Assembly: GCF_001700505.1 (NCBI RefSeq)
Contig: NZ_MAPV01000010.1
Span: forward strand, 1-37,991
Length of the DNA stretch: 37,991 bases
Origin: Streptomyces mutomycini
GTDB taxonomy: Bacteria > Actinomycetota > Actinomycetes > Streptomycetales > Streptomycetaceae
Reading direction: 5' to 3'
The notes under the pieces were generated by a model. The model was given only the letters and a program-made list of their open reading frames with translations. It ran no database searches and was not told the origin of the DNA. Of the stretch, positions 16,358 through 24,925 are shown in pieces (the stretch's first letter is position 1; the number at the start of each line of letters is the position of its first letter). The translations under genes were made by a program, and so were the position numbers.

Positions 16358-17239
16358 TCAGCCGCTCGCCGTTGCCTCCAGCGCCTCCGCCACGAGCCCG
16401 AGGAAACGCGCGTGGGCCTGCGGGCTGCACAGGGGTTCCGGGTTCCACGGCACGGTCCTCGTGCGCTGCCGGACGGCTTCCCAGGCGGGGGCTGCGATCT
16501 CGTCGAGCGGCAACGCGTTGGCCCGGACGTCCGTCAGGACGATGCGGGGCTCCATGGCTGCCGCTTCCGCCCAGCCGACGGTGGCCCAGTTGACGCCTGG
16601 CCCTTCGGGCGGGGACACGACGCTGACGCCCAGCTCGGCCAGGACACGCAGCTCGGGCCACATCCGGGGGCGGGCGGCATAGGCCTGTTCCTGGCTCGCG
16701 GGCGAGAGGGCCGCCACCGCGGGAGCGCCGGGAGTGGCACGGGCTGCGGCACGGAGCCGCTCGCGGGCGGCGTGCAGGTCACCCGCGGCGCCAGGGTCCG
16801 GTGCGCCGCCCAGCAAGACGGCGAGCTCGGCGAACCGCCCGGTGACCCGGGCGAGGGTGCGCGCCTGCCCCACGTCGATGACGACGACCGGGACGCGCTC
16901 CTCCAGGTGCTTGGCCGTGTCCGGGTCGAGCCCGTAGAGCCGGCCGTGGCCGTAGCTGACCGCGACGACCAGATCGGGCTTGCCGCGCAACAGCGTGTCG
17001 ACGTCCAGGTCGTCGCCCGCGCCCCGGTAGTCCACGGCGTCCAGCGGGAGCGTGCCCGTCTTCGCCCGGTCGGGCTCCGACCCGTCGTGCCCGGAGCCGA
17101 AGATTCCCTCGGGGCGTATCCCGTGGTCCCACAGCGTCGCTCCGGCCTGGACGTATGCGAGCACCCGGGCCGGCCGGCGGTCCGCCGTGGCCGGCCGGCC
17201 CCGGTCGTCCGTGAAACTCCACGCGCTCTGCTCCGTCAT
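16358..17239 (-). CDS. Signal-less periplasmic-binding-protein-like protein
   Basis: 293 aa. The layout resembles the FecB/TroA-like binding proteins of iron-siderophore or B12 importers: an N-terminal lobe (RVLAYVQAGATLWDHGIRPEGIFG), DLVVAVSYG, a long linking helix (AKHLEERVPVVVIDVGQARTL) and a C-terminal lobe (MEPRIVLTDVRAN). It has no signal peptide or lipobox, so it is predicted cytosolic. ATG 17239 has GGAGG about 10 nt upstream. GTG 17248, which overlaps the stop of the acetyltransferase gene (GTGA), is an alternative but too close to the ribosome site. The tight junction suggests coupling with that gene. It could be an intracellular sensor or chaperone; function unknown. Confidence 0.8.
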   Translation of the reverse strand: MTEQSAWSFTDDRGRPATADRRPARVLAYVQAGATLWDHGIRPEGIFGSGHDGSEPDRAKTGTLPLDAVDYRGAGDDLDVDTLLRGKPDLVVAVSYGHGRLYGLDPDTAKHLEERVPVVVIDVGQARTLARVTGRFAELAVLLGGAPDPGAAGDLHAARERLRAAARATPGAPAVAALSPASQEQAYAARPRMWPELRVLAELGVSVVSPPEGPGVNWATVGWAEAAAMEPRIVLTDVRANALPLDEIAAPAWEAVRQRTRTVPWNPEPLCSPQAHARFLGLVAEALEATASG

Positions 17240-17244
17240 GTCGC

Positions 17245-17937
17245 TCACCCCTCCGAACCGGCGGCCCGGGCCCTCTCCCTGGCTCGCCCCCCACTACCTG
17301 CCCAGCCCGTCGGCCGCACACCCGCCGTGGAGCGCCCCAGATAGGTGAGCGGCCCGGGGTCGGGAACGTCGATCACCCGGAATCCGAGCCGGTCGTAGAA
17401 GGCCCTGGCCGGGAGGTTCGCCGTGAGCATGGACAGGTGCACGGCCTGGACGCCCTGCCGGTGCAGGGCGCCCAGGAAGGCTCCCATCAGCTCCCGGCCG
17501 TAGCCCCTGCGCTGCCACGGCGGCAACAGGTCGATGTGCAGGTGCGCGGGGTGCGCGGCCAGCTCCGGAAGGATCATGCGCTCGGGGCGGTGCAGAAGGC
17601 GCGTCATCTCCTCGGCGAGCGTCCTGGGCTCGCCCTCGGGCTCGGGGAAGCGCTCCGTCACCCGGGGAAGCCAGACCGTGCGGAACGCCTCCGCGAACGA
17701 CGTCGTGTCCGCGGTTCCCAGGACGTAGCCGACCGCGCGGCCGGAGCCGTCGTCCAGGACGAAGGCCAGCTCCGGCTCGAGGTGTGCGTAGGGCTCGGCG
17801 AACAGCGCGGACATGAGTCCGGGATCGGGGTACAGGTGCGTGCTGTCGCCGCCGTTGTCGGCCGTGCGGACGCAGATGTCCGCCAGGGCCTCCCGGTCTG
17901 CGGGGCGGTAGGGGCGCACGGAAGCGGTCCGGTTCAT
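17245..17937 (-). CDS. GNAT-type acetyltransferase resembling O-GlcNAcase HAT-like domain
   Basis: 230 aa from ATG 17937, with a weak GGAG upstream; the frame is open to 17970. The acetyl-CoA loop is visible as PPWQRRGYGRELMGAFL, followed by LTANLPARAFYDRLGF, typical of GNAT folds. The N-terminal half (VRPYRPADREALADIC, DNGGDSTHLYP, PYAHLEPELAFVLDD) resembles, from memory, the HAT-like domain at the end of human O-GlcNAcase and its bacterial homologues. The natural substrate of those is unsettled. A perfect 14-bp CebR-type operator lies 19 nt upstream of the ATG. It is followed almost without gap by the signal-less binding protein. Confidence 0.85.
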   Translation of the reverse strand: MNRTASVRPYRPADREALADICVRTADNGGDSTHLYPDPGLMSALFAEPYAHLEPELAFVLDDGSGRAVGYVLGTADTTSFAEAFRTVWLPRVTERFPEPEGEPRTLAEEMTRLLHRPERMILPELAAHPAHLHIDLLPPWQRRGYGRELMGAFLGALHRQGVQAVHLSMLTANLPARAFYDRLGFRVIDVPDPGPLTYLGRSTAGVRPTGWAGSGGRARERARAAGSEG

Positions 17938-17955
17938 CGCTCCATCGTCCCCGCC

Positions 17956-17969
17956 TGGGAGCGCTCCCA
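17956..17969. promoter_or_regulatory. CebR-type LacI-family operator palindrome
   Basis: TGGGAGCGCTCCCA is a perfect 14-bp palindrome identical to the consensus known for the Streptomyces cellobiose repressor CebR. It lies between the YihY gene end (17986) and the acetyltransferase ATG (17937), in the right place to control the latter on the - strand. The match is exact. That CebR itself, and not another LacI-family regulator, binds here is an inference. Confidence 0.7.
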
Positions 17970-17985
17970 CAAGGGCCCGGAGGCC

Positions 17986-18897
17986 TCAGGGCGCTTCGCT
18001 CTGCCGACGGACCTCCGTGCGGGCCAGTTCGACGTTGAACTGGGCACCTGCCAGGAGCGCGAGATTGGTGAACCAGATCCAGATCAGGAAGACGACCAGG
18101 CCGGCCAGCGAGCCGTACAGCCGGCTGTAGCTGCCGATGTGGGTCGCGTACAGCGCGAACCCGGCCGAGGCGACCAGCCACAGGAACGCGGCGAGCACAC
18201 CACCGGGCAGCCCCTTGCGCACGCCTCGCGCGGAGCGCGGACCCGTGCTGAAGAGGACCACGATGAGGAGGACGACCAGGCAGAGCAGCACGGGCCATTT
18301 GAGGCCAGCCCAGAGGGCCTCGCCGGCCTGTGCCAGGCCCGCACTGCGTCCGAGCCAGCGCGCCAGCGGTCCGGTGAGCACCAGGGCGAAGGCGCTCGCC
18401 ATCAGAAGGACGAGGAGTCCGACGGCCGTGGCCACGATGATGGGCGCCTGGCGCAGGGGCGGCCTGGTGTCCTTCACGTCGTGCATGGCGTGCATCGCCC
18501 GCCGGAAGACCGCCAGATAGCTGGAGGCGGACCACACGGCGCTCACGCTTCCCGTGGCGACGAGGAGCCAGACCGCGGTGCGTTCATGGGTCGCCGCCTC
18601 CAGGGGACGGCGCAGGGCCGTGCCGGACTCGGCCGGCGCGATGGCGGTGATGTCGGCGATCAGGGCGTCGGTCGCGCCGGGGTTGGCCAGGCCGATGACG
18701 GAGACGGTCACCAGGAGCGCCGGGAGCAGCGCGAGGATGGCGTAGTAGGTGAGGGCGGCCGCCCAGTCGGAGAGGTCGTCGTTCCACAGCGAGACGGGGG
18801 TCCGCCGCAGGGCGGTGCGCCATCGCCCGGTCGCCGCGCCGTGCCCGCACGCCGGCGGGGTCCGTTCCGCGAGGGGTGTGTCGGTCCTGCTGAGCAC
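17986..18897 (-). CDS. YihY/BrkB family inner-membrane protein
   Basis: 303 aa with six predicted membrane segments at about 45-70, 105-130, 151-177, 200-217, 232-252 and 263-287. The family signature DWAAALTYYAILALLPALL and the C-terminal GSYSRLYGSLAGLVVFLIWIWF are clear. These proteins were once called ribonuclease BN in error; their function is unresolved and may be transport or envelope related. GTG 18897 has GGAGA about 7 nt upstream. The gene stops just before the CebR-type palindrome. Confidence 0.9.
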   Translation of the reverse strand: MLSRTDTPLAERTPPACGHGAATGRWRTALRRTPVSLWNDDLSDWAAALTYYAILALLPALLVTVSVIGLANPGATDALIADITAIAPAESGTALRRPLEAATHERTAVWLLVATGSVSAVWSASSYLAVFRRAMHAMHDVKDTRPPLRQAPIIVATAVGLLVLLMASAFALVLTGPLARWLGRSAGLAQAGEALWAGLKWPVLLCLVVLLIVVLFSTGPRSARGVRKGLPGGVLAAFLWLVASAGFALYATHIGSYSRLYGSLAGLVVFLIWIWFTNLALLAGAQFNVELARTEVRRQSEAP

Positions 18898-19027
18898 GCG
18901 GAATCTCCGTGGGACGTAGGAAAAGCGGATGAGCCGGGCGCCGTCCTGCCTGCGCGGACGTCCCCGGCTTCCTCCCTTTCTCTCATGCCTCGGTCCCGCG
19001 GGTGTACTCCCGGGTCGGCTCGGCCGT

Positions 19028-19345
19028 TCAGTCGTTCACGGCGGTGAGCAGCACCACCGCGTCCTCAAGGGCCAGCAGCCCGTGCCGCTCCTGCGAAATG
19101 GGGTGCAGTGCGCCCGCCACGAGATCCACGTCCCCGGATCCCGCCGTGAGCCGTACCGCTCCGCGCAGCACCTGGAGCGAGGCGGCGGGCGGCGCGTTGT
19201 GCTCGTCGAGGGCGGACCCCTCGGTGAGCGCGATCACCGTCTGCCGCAGTGGCGCCAGGCGCAGCAGCAGATGTGCGCTGCGTCCGTGCGCGTCGGCCCG
19301 GGCTGCGGCCAGGTGCTCGTCGGCGAGAGCGTTGAGATCATCCAT
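19028..19345 (-). CDS. Small cupin-fold protein
   Basis: 105 aa, a single beta-barrel cupin reading HLLLRLAPLRQTVIALTEGSAL, APPAASLQVLRGAVRLTAG and GALHPISQERHGLLALEDAVVLL. The usual metal-binding histidines of motif 1 are mostly missing, so it may be non-enzymatic or a small-molecule binder. No signal. ATG 19345 has no strong Shine-Dalgarno. It follows the GH13 glucosidase gene by 32 nt on the same strand and could be a distal member of that operon. Function unknown. Confidence 0.8.
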   Translation of the reverse strand: MDDLNALADEHLAAARADAHGRSAHLLLRLAPLRQTVIALTEGSALDEHNAPPAASLQVLRGAVRLTAGSGDVDLVAGALHPISQERHGLLALEDAVVLLTAVND

Positions 19346-19377
19346 ACGACCACTGTGCCGCAGCCTCCGCTCCCCCG

Positions 19378-21012
19378 CTATTGCTCCTCGCGCAGCCAGG
19401 CCGCGGTGTCGTCGGGCAGCAGACCTGCGTCGTCCAGCGGGCCACTGGTCAGCAGGATCTCGTCATGACCGGGCAGCGCGACCGGGCCCCCGGAGAGGTT
19501 GACGACGCAGATCAGGCCGTGGGTCCGCGCGAACGCGAGGACGCCCGGTGACGAGGGGAGCCAGTCGAGCCGGCCGTCGGCGGTCCCGCCGGGGGCGGCG
19601 GCGAAGCCGGGTTCGCCCCTGCGCAGTCGCAGCGCCGCACGGTAGAGGGTGAGCATGGAACCGGGATCGGCGGCCTGCTCGTCCGCGGCGTACGAGGCCC
19701 ACGACGCGGGCTGCGGCAGCCAGGGTTCCGTGAGGGACCCGAAGCCCGCGTACGGCTCGCCGGCGGACCAGGGCAGGGGCACCCGGCAGCCGTCGCGCCC
19801 CGGGTCCACGCCTCCGGAGCGCAGGTGCATGGGGTCCTGGATCCGCTCGCGGGGGATGTCGGCCTCCGGCAGTCCGAGCTCCTCGCCCTGGTAGAGGTAG
19901 ACGGCGCCCGGCAGAGCCAGCGAGAGCAGGGCGGCCGCCCGTGCCCGGCGGGTGCCGAGCTCCAGGTCGGTCGGCGTGCCGAAGACCTTGGCCGCGAAGT
20001 CGAAGCCGGTCGCCTCGCGTCCGTAGCGGGTGACCGTGCGGGTCACGTCGTGGTTGCACAGCACCCAGGTGGCGGGGGCTCCCACCGGGGCGTGCTCGGC
20101 GAGCGTGTCGTCGATCGCCGAGCGCAGCAGTCCGGCGTCCCAGGGGCAGGCCAGGAAGTTGAAGTTGAAGGCGGTGTGCAGCTCGTCGGGCCGGAGGTAG
20201 CGGGCGAAGCGCTCGGAGTCCGGAAGCCAGACCTCGCCGACGAAGATGCCGTCGTAGCGGTCGGCGATGGCCCGCCACGAGCGGTAGATGTCGTGGAGTT
20301 CGTCGCGGTCGACGTACGGGTGGGGGTCGGTTCCCTTGACGAAGTCGGGCAGGGCGGGGTCCTTGGCGAGCAGGGCCGCCGAGTCGATCCTTACGCCGGC
20401 CACGCCGCGCTCGAACCAGAAGCGCAGCACGTCCTCGTGCTCCTGGCGGACCGCCGGGTGCGCCCAGTTGAGGTCGGGCTGCCCGGGGGCGAACAGGTGC
20501 AGGTACCACTGGCCGTCGTCGGTCCTGGTCCACGGGGTGCCGCCGAATTCGGAGACCCAGTCGTTGGGCGGGATCTCCCCGTGGGCGCCGCGTCCCGCCC
20601 GGAAGTGGAAGAGCTCGCGCTCGGGGCTGCCGGGTGCGGCGGCCAGCGCCGCCGCGAACCAGCTGTGCCGGTCGGAGACGTGGTTGGGGACGATGTCGAT
20701 GACGGTGCGGATGCCCAGCGCACGGGCCTCGGCGATGAGCTTCTCCGCCTCGGCGAGGTGGCCGAAGGCGGGGTCGATGACCCGGTAGTCGGCCACGTCG
20801 TAGCCGCCGTCGGCCAGCGGTGAGAGGTACCAGGGGGTGAACCACAGCGCGTCGACGCCCAGTTCGACCAGGTAGGGCAGCTTGGCCCGTACTCCCGCGA
20901 GGTCGCCGGTGCCGTCTCCGTCGCCGTCGGCGAAGCTGCGTACGTAGATCTGGTAGATGGCGGCGTCGCGCCACCACGGTGCGGTGGCCTCGGTCGGACG
21001 GATGGCTGCCAC
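19378..21012 (-). CDS. GH13 alpha-glucosidase (oligo-glucosidase type)
   Basis: 544 aa, the usual length for intracellular GH13 glucosidases. Conserved regions in order are DIVPNH (about 106-111), QPDLNW (about 178-183), GVRID with nucleophile Asp210, VGEVW with acid/base Glu260, and NHD with Asp322. No signal peptide, so it acts on imported oligosaccharides, releasing glucose from alpha-linked di- or oligosaccharides. GTG 21012 has AAAGGA upstream. It is the last or next-to-last gene of an operon with two permeases and a binding protein. Linkage preference (1,4; 1,6; or nigerose-type 1,3) cannot be read from the sequence; the neighbouring GH87-like enzyme makes 1,3 worth considering. Confidence 0.9.
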   Translation of the reverse strand: MAAIRPTEATAPWWRDAAIYQIYVRSFADGDGDGTGDLAGVRAKLPYLVELGVDALWFTPWYLSPLADGGYDVADYRVIDPAFGHLAEAEKLIAEARALGIRTVIDIVPNHVSDRHSWFAAALAAAPGSPERELFHFRAGRGAHGEIPPNDWVSEFGGTPWTRTDDGQWYLHLFAPGQPDLNWAHPAVRQEHEDVLRFWFERGVAGVRIDSAALLAKDPALPDFVKGTDPHPYVDRDELHDIYRSWRAIADRYDGIFVGEVWLPDSERFARYLRPDELHTAFNFNFLACPWDAGLLRSAIDDTLAEHAPVGAPATWVLCNHDVTRTVTRYGREATGFDFAAKVFGTPTDLELGTRRARAAALLSLALPGAVYLYQGEELGLPEADIPRERIQDPMHLRSGGVDPGRDGCRVPLPWSAGEPYAGFGSLTEPWLPQPASWASYAADEQAADPGSMLTLYRAALRLRRGEPGFAAAPGGTADGRLDWLPSSPGVLAFARTHGLICVVNLSGGPVALPGHDEILLTSGPLDDAGLLPDDTAAWLREEQ

Positions 21013-21041
21013 GTGGCGTTCCTTTCGGGCAGGTGGTGCTC

Positions 21042-21065
21042 CGCCCCCGGCCCGGGCGCGGGGCG
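21042..21065 (-). promoter_or_regulatory. Intercistronic hairpin before the GH13 gene
   Basis: CGCCCC (21042-21047) pairs with GGGGCG (21060-21065) in the 109-nt gap between the MalG-like permease stop and the GH13 start. It could reduce read-through or stabilise the upstream mRNA. The stem is short and the call tentative. Confidence 0.3.
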
Positions 21066-21121
21066 TGCGATGCAAGGGCCGGCGGCGGAGTGCTGGTGGG
21101 AGGCGGTGGTCCGGGGTGACG

Positions 21122-22078
21122 TCAGCCCTTCAGGCCGCCCGCCGTGAGACCGCCCATGATGTTGCGCTGGAAGAGCAGGAAGATGAGCAGCGTCGGGACG
21201 GACGCGATGGTGAGTGCGGCGATGAGGACGTTCTGCGGCACCCCGTTGGACAGCGAGTAGATGCCGACGTTGAGGGTCTGCCTGCCCGGGTCCGGCAGGG
21301 TGAGCATGGGCCAGAGGAAGTCCTTCCAGACTCCGACCACCGCGAAGATGGACACGACGCCGAGGATCGGCCGCGAGATCGGCAGGACGATGGAGCGCAG
21401 GGTGCGCAGGGATGAGGCGCCGTCGATGGCCGCGGCGTCGAGGAGCTCCCCCGGGATGGAGTCGAAGAACCGCTTCAGCAGGAAGATGTTGAAGGCGTTG
21501 GTGACCGACGGCAGCCAGATCGCCCAGGGCGAGTTCAGGAGGTTGCGCTCGAAGATCGGCACGTCGAGGACCGTGAGGTACTGCGGTACGACGAGGACGG
21601 TCGCCGGGATCATCAGGGTGGCGAGCATCATGCCGAGGATGGCCTTGCCGAGCACCGGCCGCAGCTTGGACAGCGAGTAGGCGGCGGCCACGTCGAGGAC
21701 GAGCTGGAAGGCGAGTGCCCCGAACGCGTAGTAGAGGGTGTTGAAGAGCAGCTGGGCCAGGTCCATCACGGTCCACGCCTGGGAGTAGTTCTCCGTGTGG
21801 ACCGAGGAGGGGAACGCGGTGGGCGGGCTCTGTACGACCTCCTGGGCGGTCTTGAGACCGCCGGTGACCATCCAGTACAGGGGGCCGAGGAACACCAGGG
21901 TGAAGGCGACTGCCACCAGGGTGAAGACGATCCAGTAGACCGCCTTGCCCCGGGGCCGGCCGAGCTGGGCCGGTGAGATCAGGGTCCGTTGGCGGCCCTG
22001 GTCGGCGTCCCGGCGGCGGGTCCTGCGGCCGCCGGGTCCACCGGGTCCGCGCCGGGAGACAAGCGTGTTCGATGCCAT
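21122..22078 (-). CDS. Sugar ABC importer permease, MalG-like
   Basis: 318 aa with a cytosolic Arg/Gly-rich N-terminus and six hydrophobic segments. The EAA coupling motif appears as IPGELLDAAAIDGASSLRTL, contacting the ATPase. The C-terminal MGGLTAGGLKG ending is characteristic of CUT1-family MalG-type permeases. ATG 22078 has GGGAG about 8 nt upstream, and only 15 nt separate it from the MalF-like gene. No ATPase gene is present, so the system presumably shares the multi-substrate ATPase MsiK encoded elsewhere, as known for Streptomyces sugar importers. Confidence 0.92.
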   Translation of the reverse strand: MASNTLVSRRGPGGPGGRRTRRRDADQGRQRTLISPAQLGRPRGKAVYWIVFTLVAVAFTLVFLGPLYWMVTGGLKTAQEVVQSPPTAFPSSVHTENYSQAWTVMDLAQLLFNTLYYAFGALAFQLVLDVAAAYSLSKLRPVLGKAILGMMLATLMIPATVLVVPQYLTVLDVPIFERNLLNSPWAIWLPSVTNAFNIFLLKRFFDSIPGELLDAAAIDGASSLRTLRSIVLPISRPILGVVSIFAVVGVWKDFLWPMLTLPDPGRQTLNVGIYSLSNGVPQNVLIAALTIASVPTLLIFLLFQRNIMGGLTAGGLKG

Positions 22079-22093
22079 CGTCGTGCTCCCGTC

Positions 22094-23056
22094 CTAGTCT
22101 TCGCTGCTGCGGCTGAGGCGTACGTACACCGCGGAGAACCCCGCGAGAACCACCAGCAGGAGGAGGCCGAGGGCCGCCGCTCCGCCGTAGTTGTTGAAGT
22201 TGAAGGCGTACTGGTAGATGAGGTAGACGACGGTCGTGGTGGAGCCTTCGGGGCCGGCGCCGTTGGTGAGCAGGAACGGCTCGGTGAACACCTGCATCGT
22301 CGCGATGATCTGCATGAGCAGCAGGAGCGACAGGATCAGCCGGGTCTGCGGGATGGTGACGTGCCAGACCTTGCGGAGCAGCCCCGCGCCGTCGAGCTCG
22401 GCAGCCTCGTACAGCTCCCCCGGGATGCCCTGGAGGGCGGCGAGGTAGATCAGGGTGGCCCCTCCCATGTTCATCCAGGTGGAGGCGATGACGACGGAGA
22501 GCATGGAGGTGCCGGGGTCCTGGAGCCATTGCTGGGTGGGCAGATGGAGGAATTCCAGGATGCGGTTGAAGAGCCCGTAGCCGGGGTCGTAGAAGTACTT
22601 GAAGAGCAGGACGGAGGCGACCGGCGGCAGCATGACGGGCAGGTAGACGAGCAGGCGCAGATATCCCTGCGCGTGCCGGAACTCGTTGAGCACGACGGCG
22701 ACGGCGAACGGGACCACGAAGCCCAGCAGAAGCGCGAGGACGGTGAAGAGCAGGGTGTTGCGCCATGCCTGCCAGAACGCGGGGTCGTTGAAGACGTAGG
22801 TCAGGTTGGACCAGCCGGCCCACGTCGTCCTGCCGTCCTCGGTCTTCTGGAAGGCCAGGACGAATTCCCTGACCATGGGATACCAGGAGAAGAAGGAGAA
22901 ACAGAGGACGGCTCCGATCAGGAATCCGTGCGCCGTGATGTTGCGGCGCACGGCGCGCACGAACTCCTCGCGGGCAGTATCCGGCCCGGTGGGGCGTGGG
23001 TGGTGCCCGGGTGGCGGTGCGCTCGCCTTCCCGGTGGACAGGGTGGGGGCCGACAT
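22094..23056 (-). CDS. Sugar ABC importer permease, MalF-like
   Basis: 320 aa CUT1-family permease with six membrane segments starting at AHGFLIGAVLCFSFF. The periplasmic-loop and channel region includes YLPVMLPPVASVLLFKYFYDP, and the EAA motif is IPGELYEAAELDGAGLLRKV. ATG 23056 has GAGGAGA 5 nt upstream. It partners the MalG-like permease and the lipoprotein encoded 88 nt upstream on the transcript. Confidence 0.92.
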   Translation of the reverse strand: MSAPTLSTGKASAPPPGHHPRPTGPDTAREEFVRAVRRNITAHGFLIGAVLCFSFFSWYPMVREFVLAFQKTEDGRTTWAGWSNLTYVFNDPAFWQAWRNTLLFTVLALLLGFVVPFAVAVVLNEFRHAQGYLRLLVYLPVMLPPVASVLLFKYFYDPGYGLFNRILEFLHLPTQQWLQDPGTSMLSVVIASTWMNMGGATLIYLAALQGIPGELYEAAELDGAGLLRKVWHVTIPQTRLILSLLLLMQIIATMQVFTEPFLLTNGAGPEGSTTTVVYLIYQYAFNFNNYGGAAALGLLLLVVLAGFSAVYVRLSRSSED

Positions 23057-23144
23057 GGTCTCTCCTCGGTGCCGGTGCGTTCGCTCGCGGACGGACGGTC
23101 CGGATGCGGGGCCGGGCCCGCCCGGCCCGGCCTCCGCGCGCCCG

Positions 23145-24557
23145 CTACTGGTTGGCCAGGACCTGGTTGACCTGCTGCTCGGCGGTGTCGAGCAGCTTGT
23201 CGATCTCGGCGTCCTCGTTGGTCAGGACCGCGGACATCGCGTTGTCGAGGATCTTGTAGATCTCCTGGGCCTTCGGCGGCTCGGCCTTGCCCTGGACGGG
23301 GTTGTCCATGAACGCCTTGAAGTTCTCGACGGGCATGGTGGCGTTGGCGACCCGTTCGGCGTCGTCCGCCGCCTTGCTCGCGCCGAGGAAGAAGTTGGGC
23401 TGCGGCAGTCCGACCGGGAGGTTGTCGGCCTTCCTGCGGCCCCAGTCGAACTGCCCCGCCTTCGGAGTCAGGTTCTGGAAGTTCAGCCAGGCGACGGCTG
23501 CCTTGATCTTGTCGGGCGAACTGCCCTTCTTGACCATGTAGTTGTTACCGCCGAAGAGTGTGCCCTCGGCGCCGGGCATCGGGCCCATGCCGAAGTTCTC
23601 GTACTTCGCGCCCAGCTGCTGCACCATGTAGGTGATGTCGTCGGGCGCGGCGAGGAACATGCCGAGCTTGTCGGTGGCTATCTGCTTCTGCAGGTCGCCC
23701 CACTTGAGCAGCTGGGTCCGACCCATGCTGTCGTCCTCCCAGCGCATGTCGTGCAGCTGCTGGAGGACCTGCCTGCCCTTGTCGTCGTTGAACGCCGCCT
23801 TCTTGCCGCTCGCGTCCACGACGTCGCCGCCGAGGCCGTACTGTGCGGCGGTGAAGTGCCAGCCGCCGTTGTTGCCGGCGCTGTACTCACCGAAACCGGC
23901 GATGCCCTTCCCCAGCGCCGCGATCTTCTTGCTCGCGGCGCGGACCTCTTCCCAGGTCGACGGCGGGGTGTCGGGATTCAGCCCGGCCTGCGTGAACAGC
24001 TTCCGGTTGATCATGAGGCCCATGGTGTAGTTGGACGTCGGCAGCGCGTAGAGCTTGCCGTCCTTGCGGGCGACGTCGAGCACCTGGGGCTGGATGTCCT
24101 TGAGTGCCGGCACGGAGGTGTCGTTGACGTAGGCGGAGATGTCCTCGGCGCCGTCGTTGTCCAGCACCTGCTGGAGGTCGGTGAAGTAGGCGTAGAACAC
24201 GTCCGGTTGCGACTTGCCCTTGAGCATGGCCGTGAAGCGCGGCGGTTCCAGGCACTGGCCGGGCGTCGACTTCCCGTTGATCCTGACGTTCGGGTACTTC
24301 TTGTTGAACGTCCTGACGTCCTCGTTCCACTCGCGCAGTTCCGCGGCCTTCGCGGCCGGCGGCATGCAGTCGATCGACAGCGTCACCTTCGCCTTCGGGT
24401 CGAGCGGCGCCGACGGATCGGACGATCCGCCGCCGGAGTCGTCGTTCCCGTCGCCGCTGCTGCTCGTGCCGCAGGAGGCAAGGGCGGTCAGGGCGAGCGC
24501 GGTGACGACGGCGGCAGCGGAGGCACGGCGGGTACGGCGAAACCCAGCACTTCTCAT
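23145..24557 (-). CDS. Sugar-binding lipoprotein of ABC importer
   Basis: 470 aa, extracellular solute-binding protein family 1. ATG 24557 begins a basic, hydrophobic signal ending in lipobox LASC (Cys29), followed by a Ser/Gly-rich tether. The mature part shows the family features FYAYFTDLQQVLDNDGAEDI, LYALPTSNYTMGLMINRKLF and TPPSTWEEVRAASKKIA. It should capture oligosaccharides for the two permeases. The gene heads the binding protein, MalF, MalG, GH13 operon and carries an operator-like palindrome 87 nt upstream. Cargo is not identifiable by sequence; context suggests alpha-gluco-oligosaccharides. Confidence 0.92.
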   Translation of the reverse strand: MRSAGFRRTRRASAAAVVTALALTALASCGTSSSGDGNDDSGGGSSDPSAPLDPKAKVTLSIDCMPPAAKAAELREWNEDVRTFNKKYPNVRINGKSTPGQCLEPPRFTAMLKGKSQPDVFYAYFTDLQQVLDNDGAEDISAYVNDTSVPALKDIQPQVLDVARKDGKLYALPTSNYTMGLMINRKLFTQAGLNPDTPPSTWEEVRAASKKIAALGKGIAGFGEYSAGNNGGWHFTAAQYGLGGDVVDASGKKAAFNDDKGRQVLQQLHDMRWEDDSMGRTQLLKWGDLQKQIATDKLGMFLAAPDDITYMVQQLGAKYENFGMGPMPGAEGTLFGGNNYMVKKGSSPDKIKAAVAWLNFQNLTPKAGQFDWGRRKADNLPVGLPQPNFFLGASKAADDAERVANATMPVENFKAFMDNPVQGKAEPPKAQEIYKILDNAMSAVLTNEDAEIDKLLDTAEQQVNQVLANQ

Positions 24558-24643
24558 CGGTGGTCCCCTTCGGGCATGAGCGCGGAAGGCCTCGGCCGAC
24601 TGTCTGCCGGGGCGCGGCACACTCAACCATCGAGGACAAGCGA

Positions 24644-24659
24644 GCGCAATATATCGCGC
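24644..24659. promoter_or_regulatory. Operator-like palindrome overlapping a -10-like box
   Basis: GCGCAATATATCGCGC is symmetric except for one base pair. It lies 87 nt upstream of the binding-protein start, and on the - strand it contains TATATT, a plausible -10. Such a site would let a repressor block the sugar operon. The regulator family cannot be assigned and no regulator gene is encoded nearby. Confidence 0.5.
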
Positions 24660-24879
24660 AGTCTTTGTAAATGTTCGACAGCATTCCGCATGTGATGAAG
24701 TGCCGGGCAAGTCGACCGCACGCCTCCACGGCACGCCCCTGCGCGGCTCGGACGGACCGATCCTGGCCCGCCGACCTTTCCGGTCAGCCATCAGCCACCC
24801 CCTCGTAGGAACGGGCGCCGTCGCACTGGGGCTCACTGGACGCAAGAGGCGAACTTCTCACCGCAAGCGGTTACGCAGG

Positions 24880-24925
24880 GCGGGGTGCCTCCCGAGCCCC
24901 CTCCGGACCCCGGGAAACACCCCGC
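24880..24925 (-). terminator. Two-step hairpin after the GH87-like gene
   Basis: GCGGGGTG (24880-24887) pairs with CACCCCGC (24918-24925), and inside it TCCCG (24890-24894) pairs with CGGGA (24911-24915). It begins 18 nt after the glucanase stop on the - strand. It would separate the glucanase transcript from the sugar importer operon. Confidence 0.5.

Noticed and set aside
20391..22823. Long alternative frame on the - strand across the permease and GH13 genes
   Set aside because: It overlaps two clear permeases in another frame, and its translation is low-complexity Arg/Pro.
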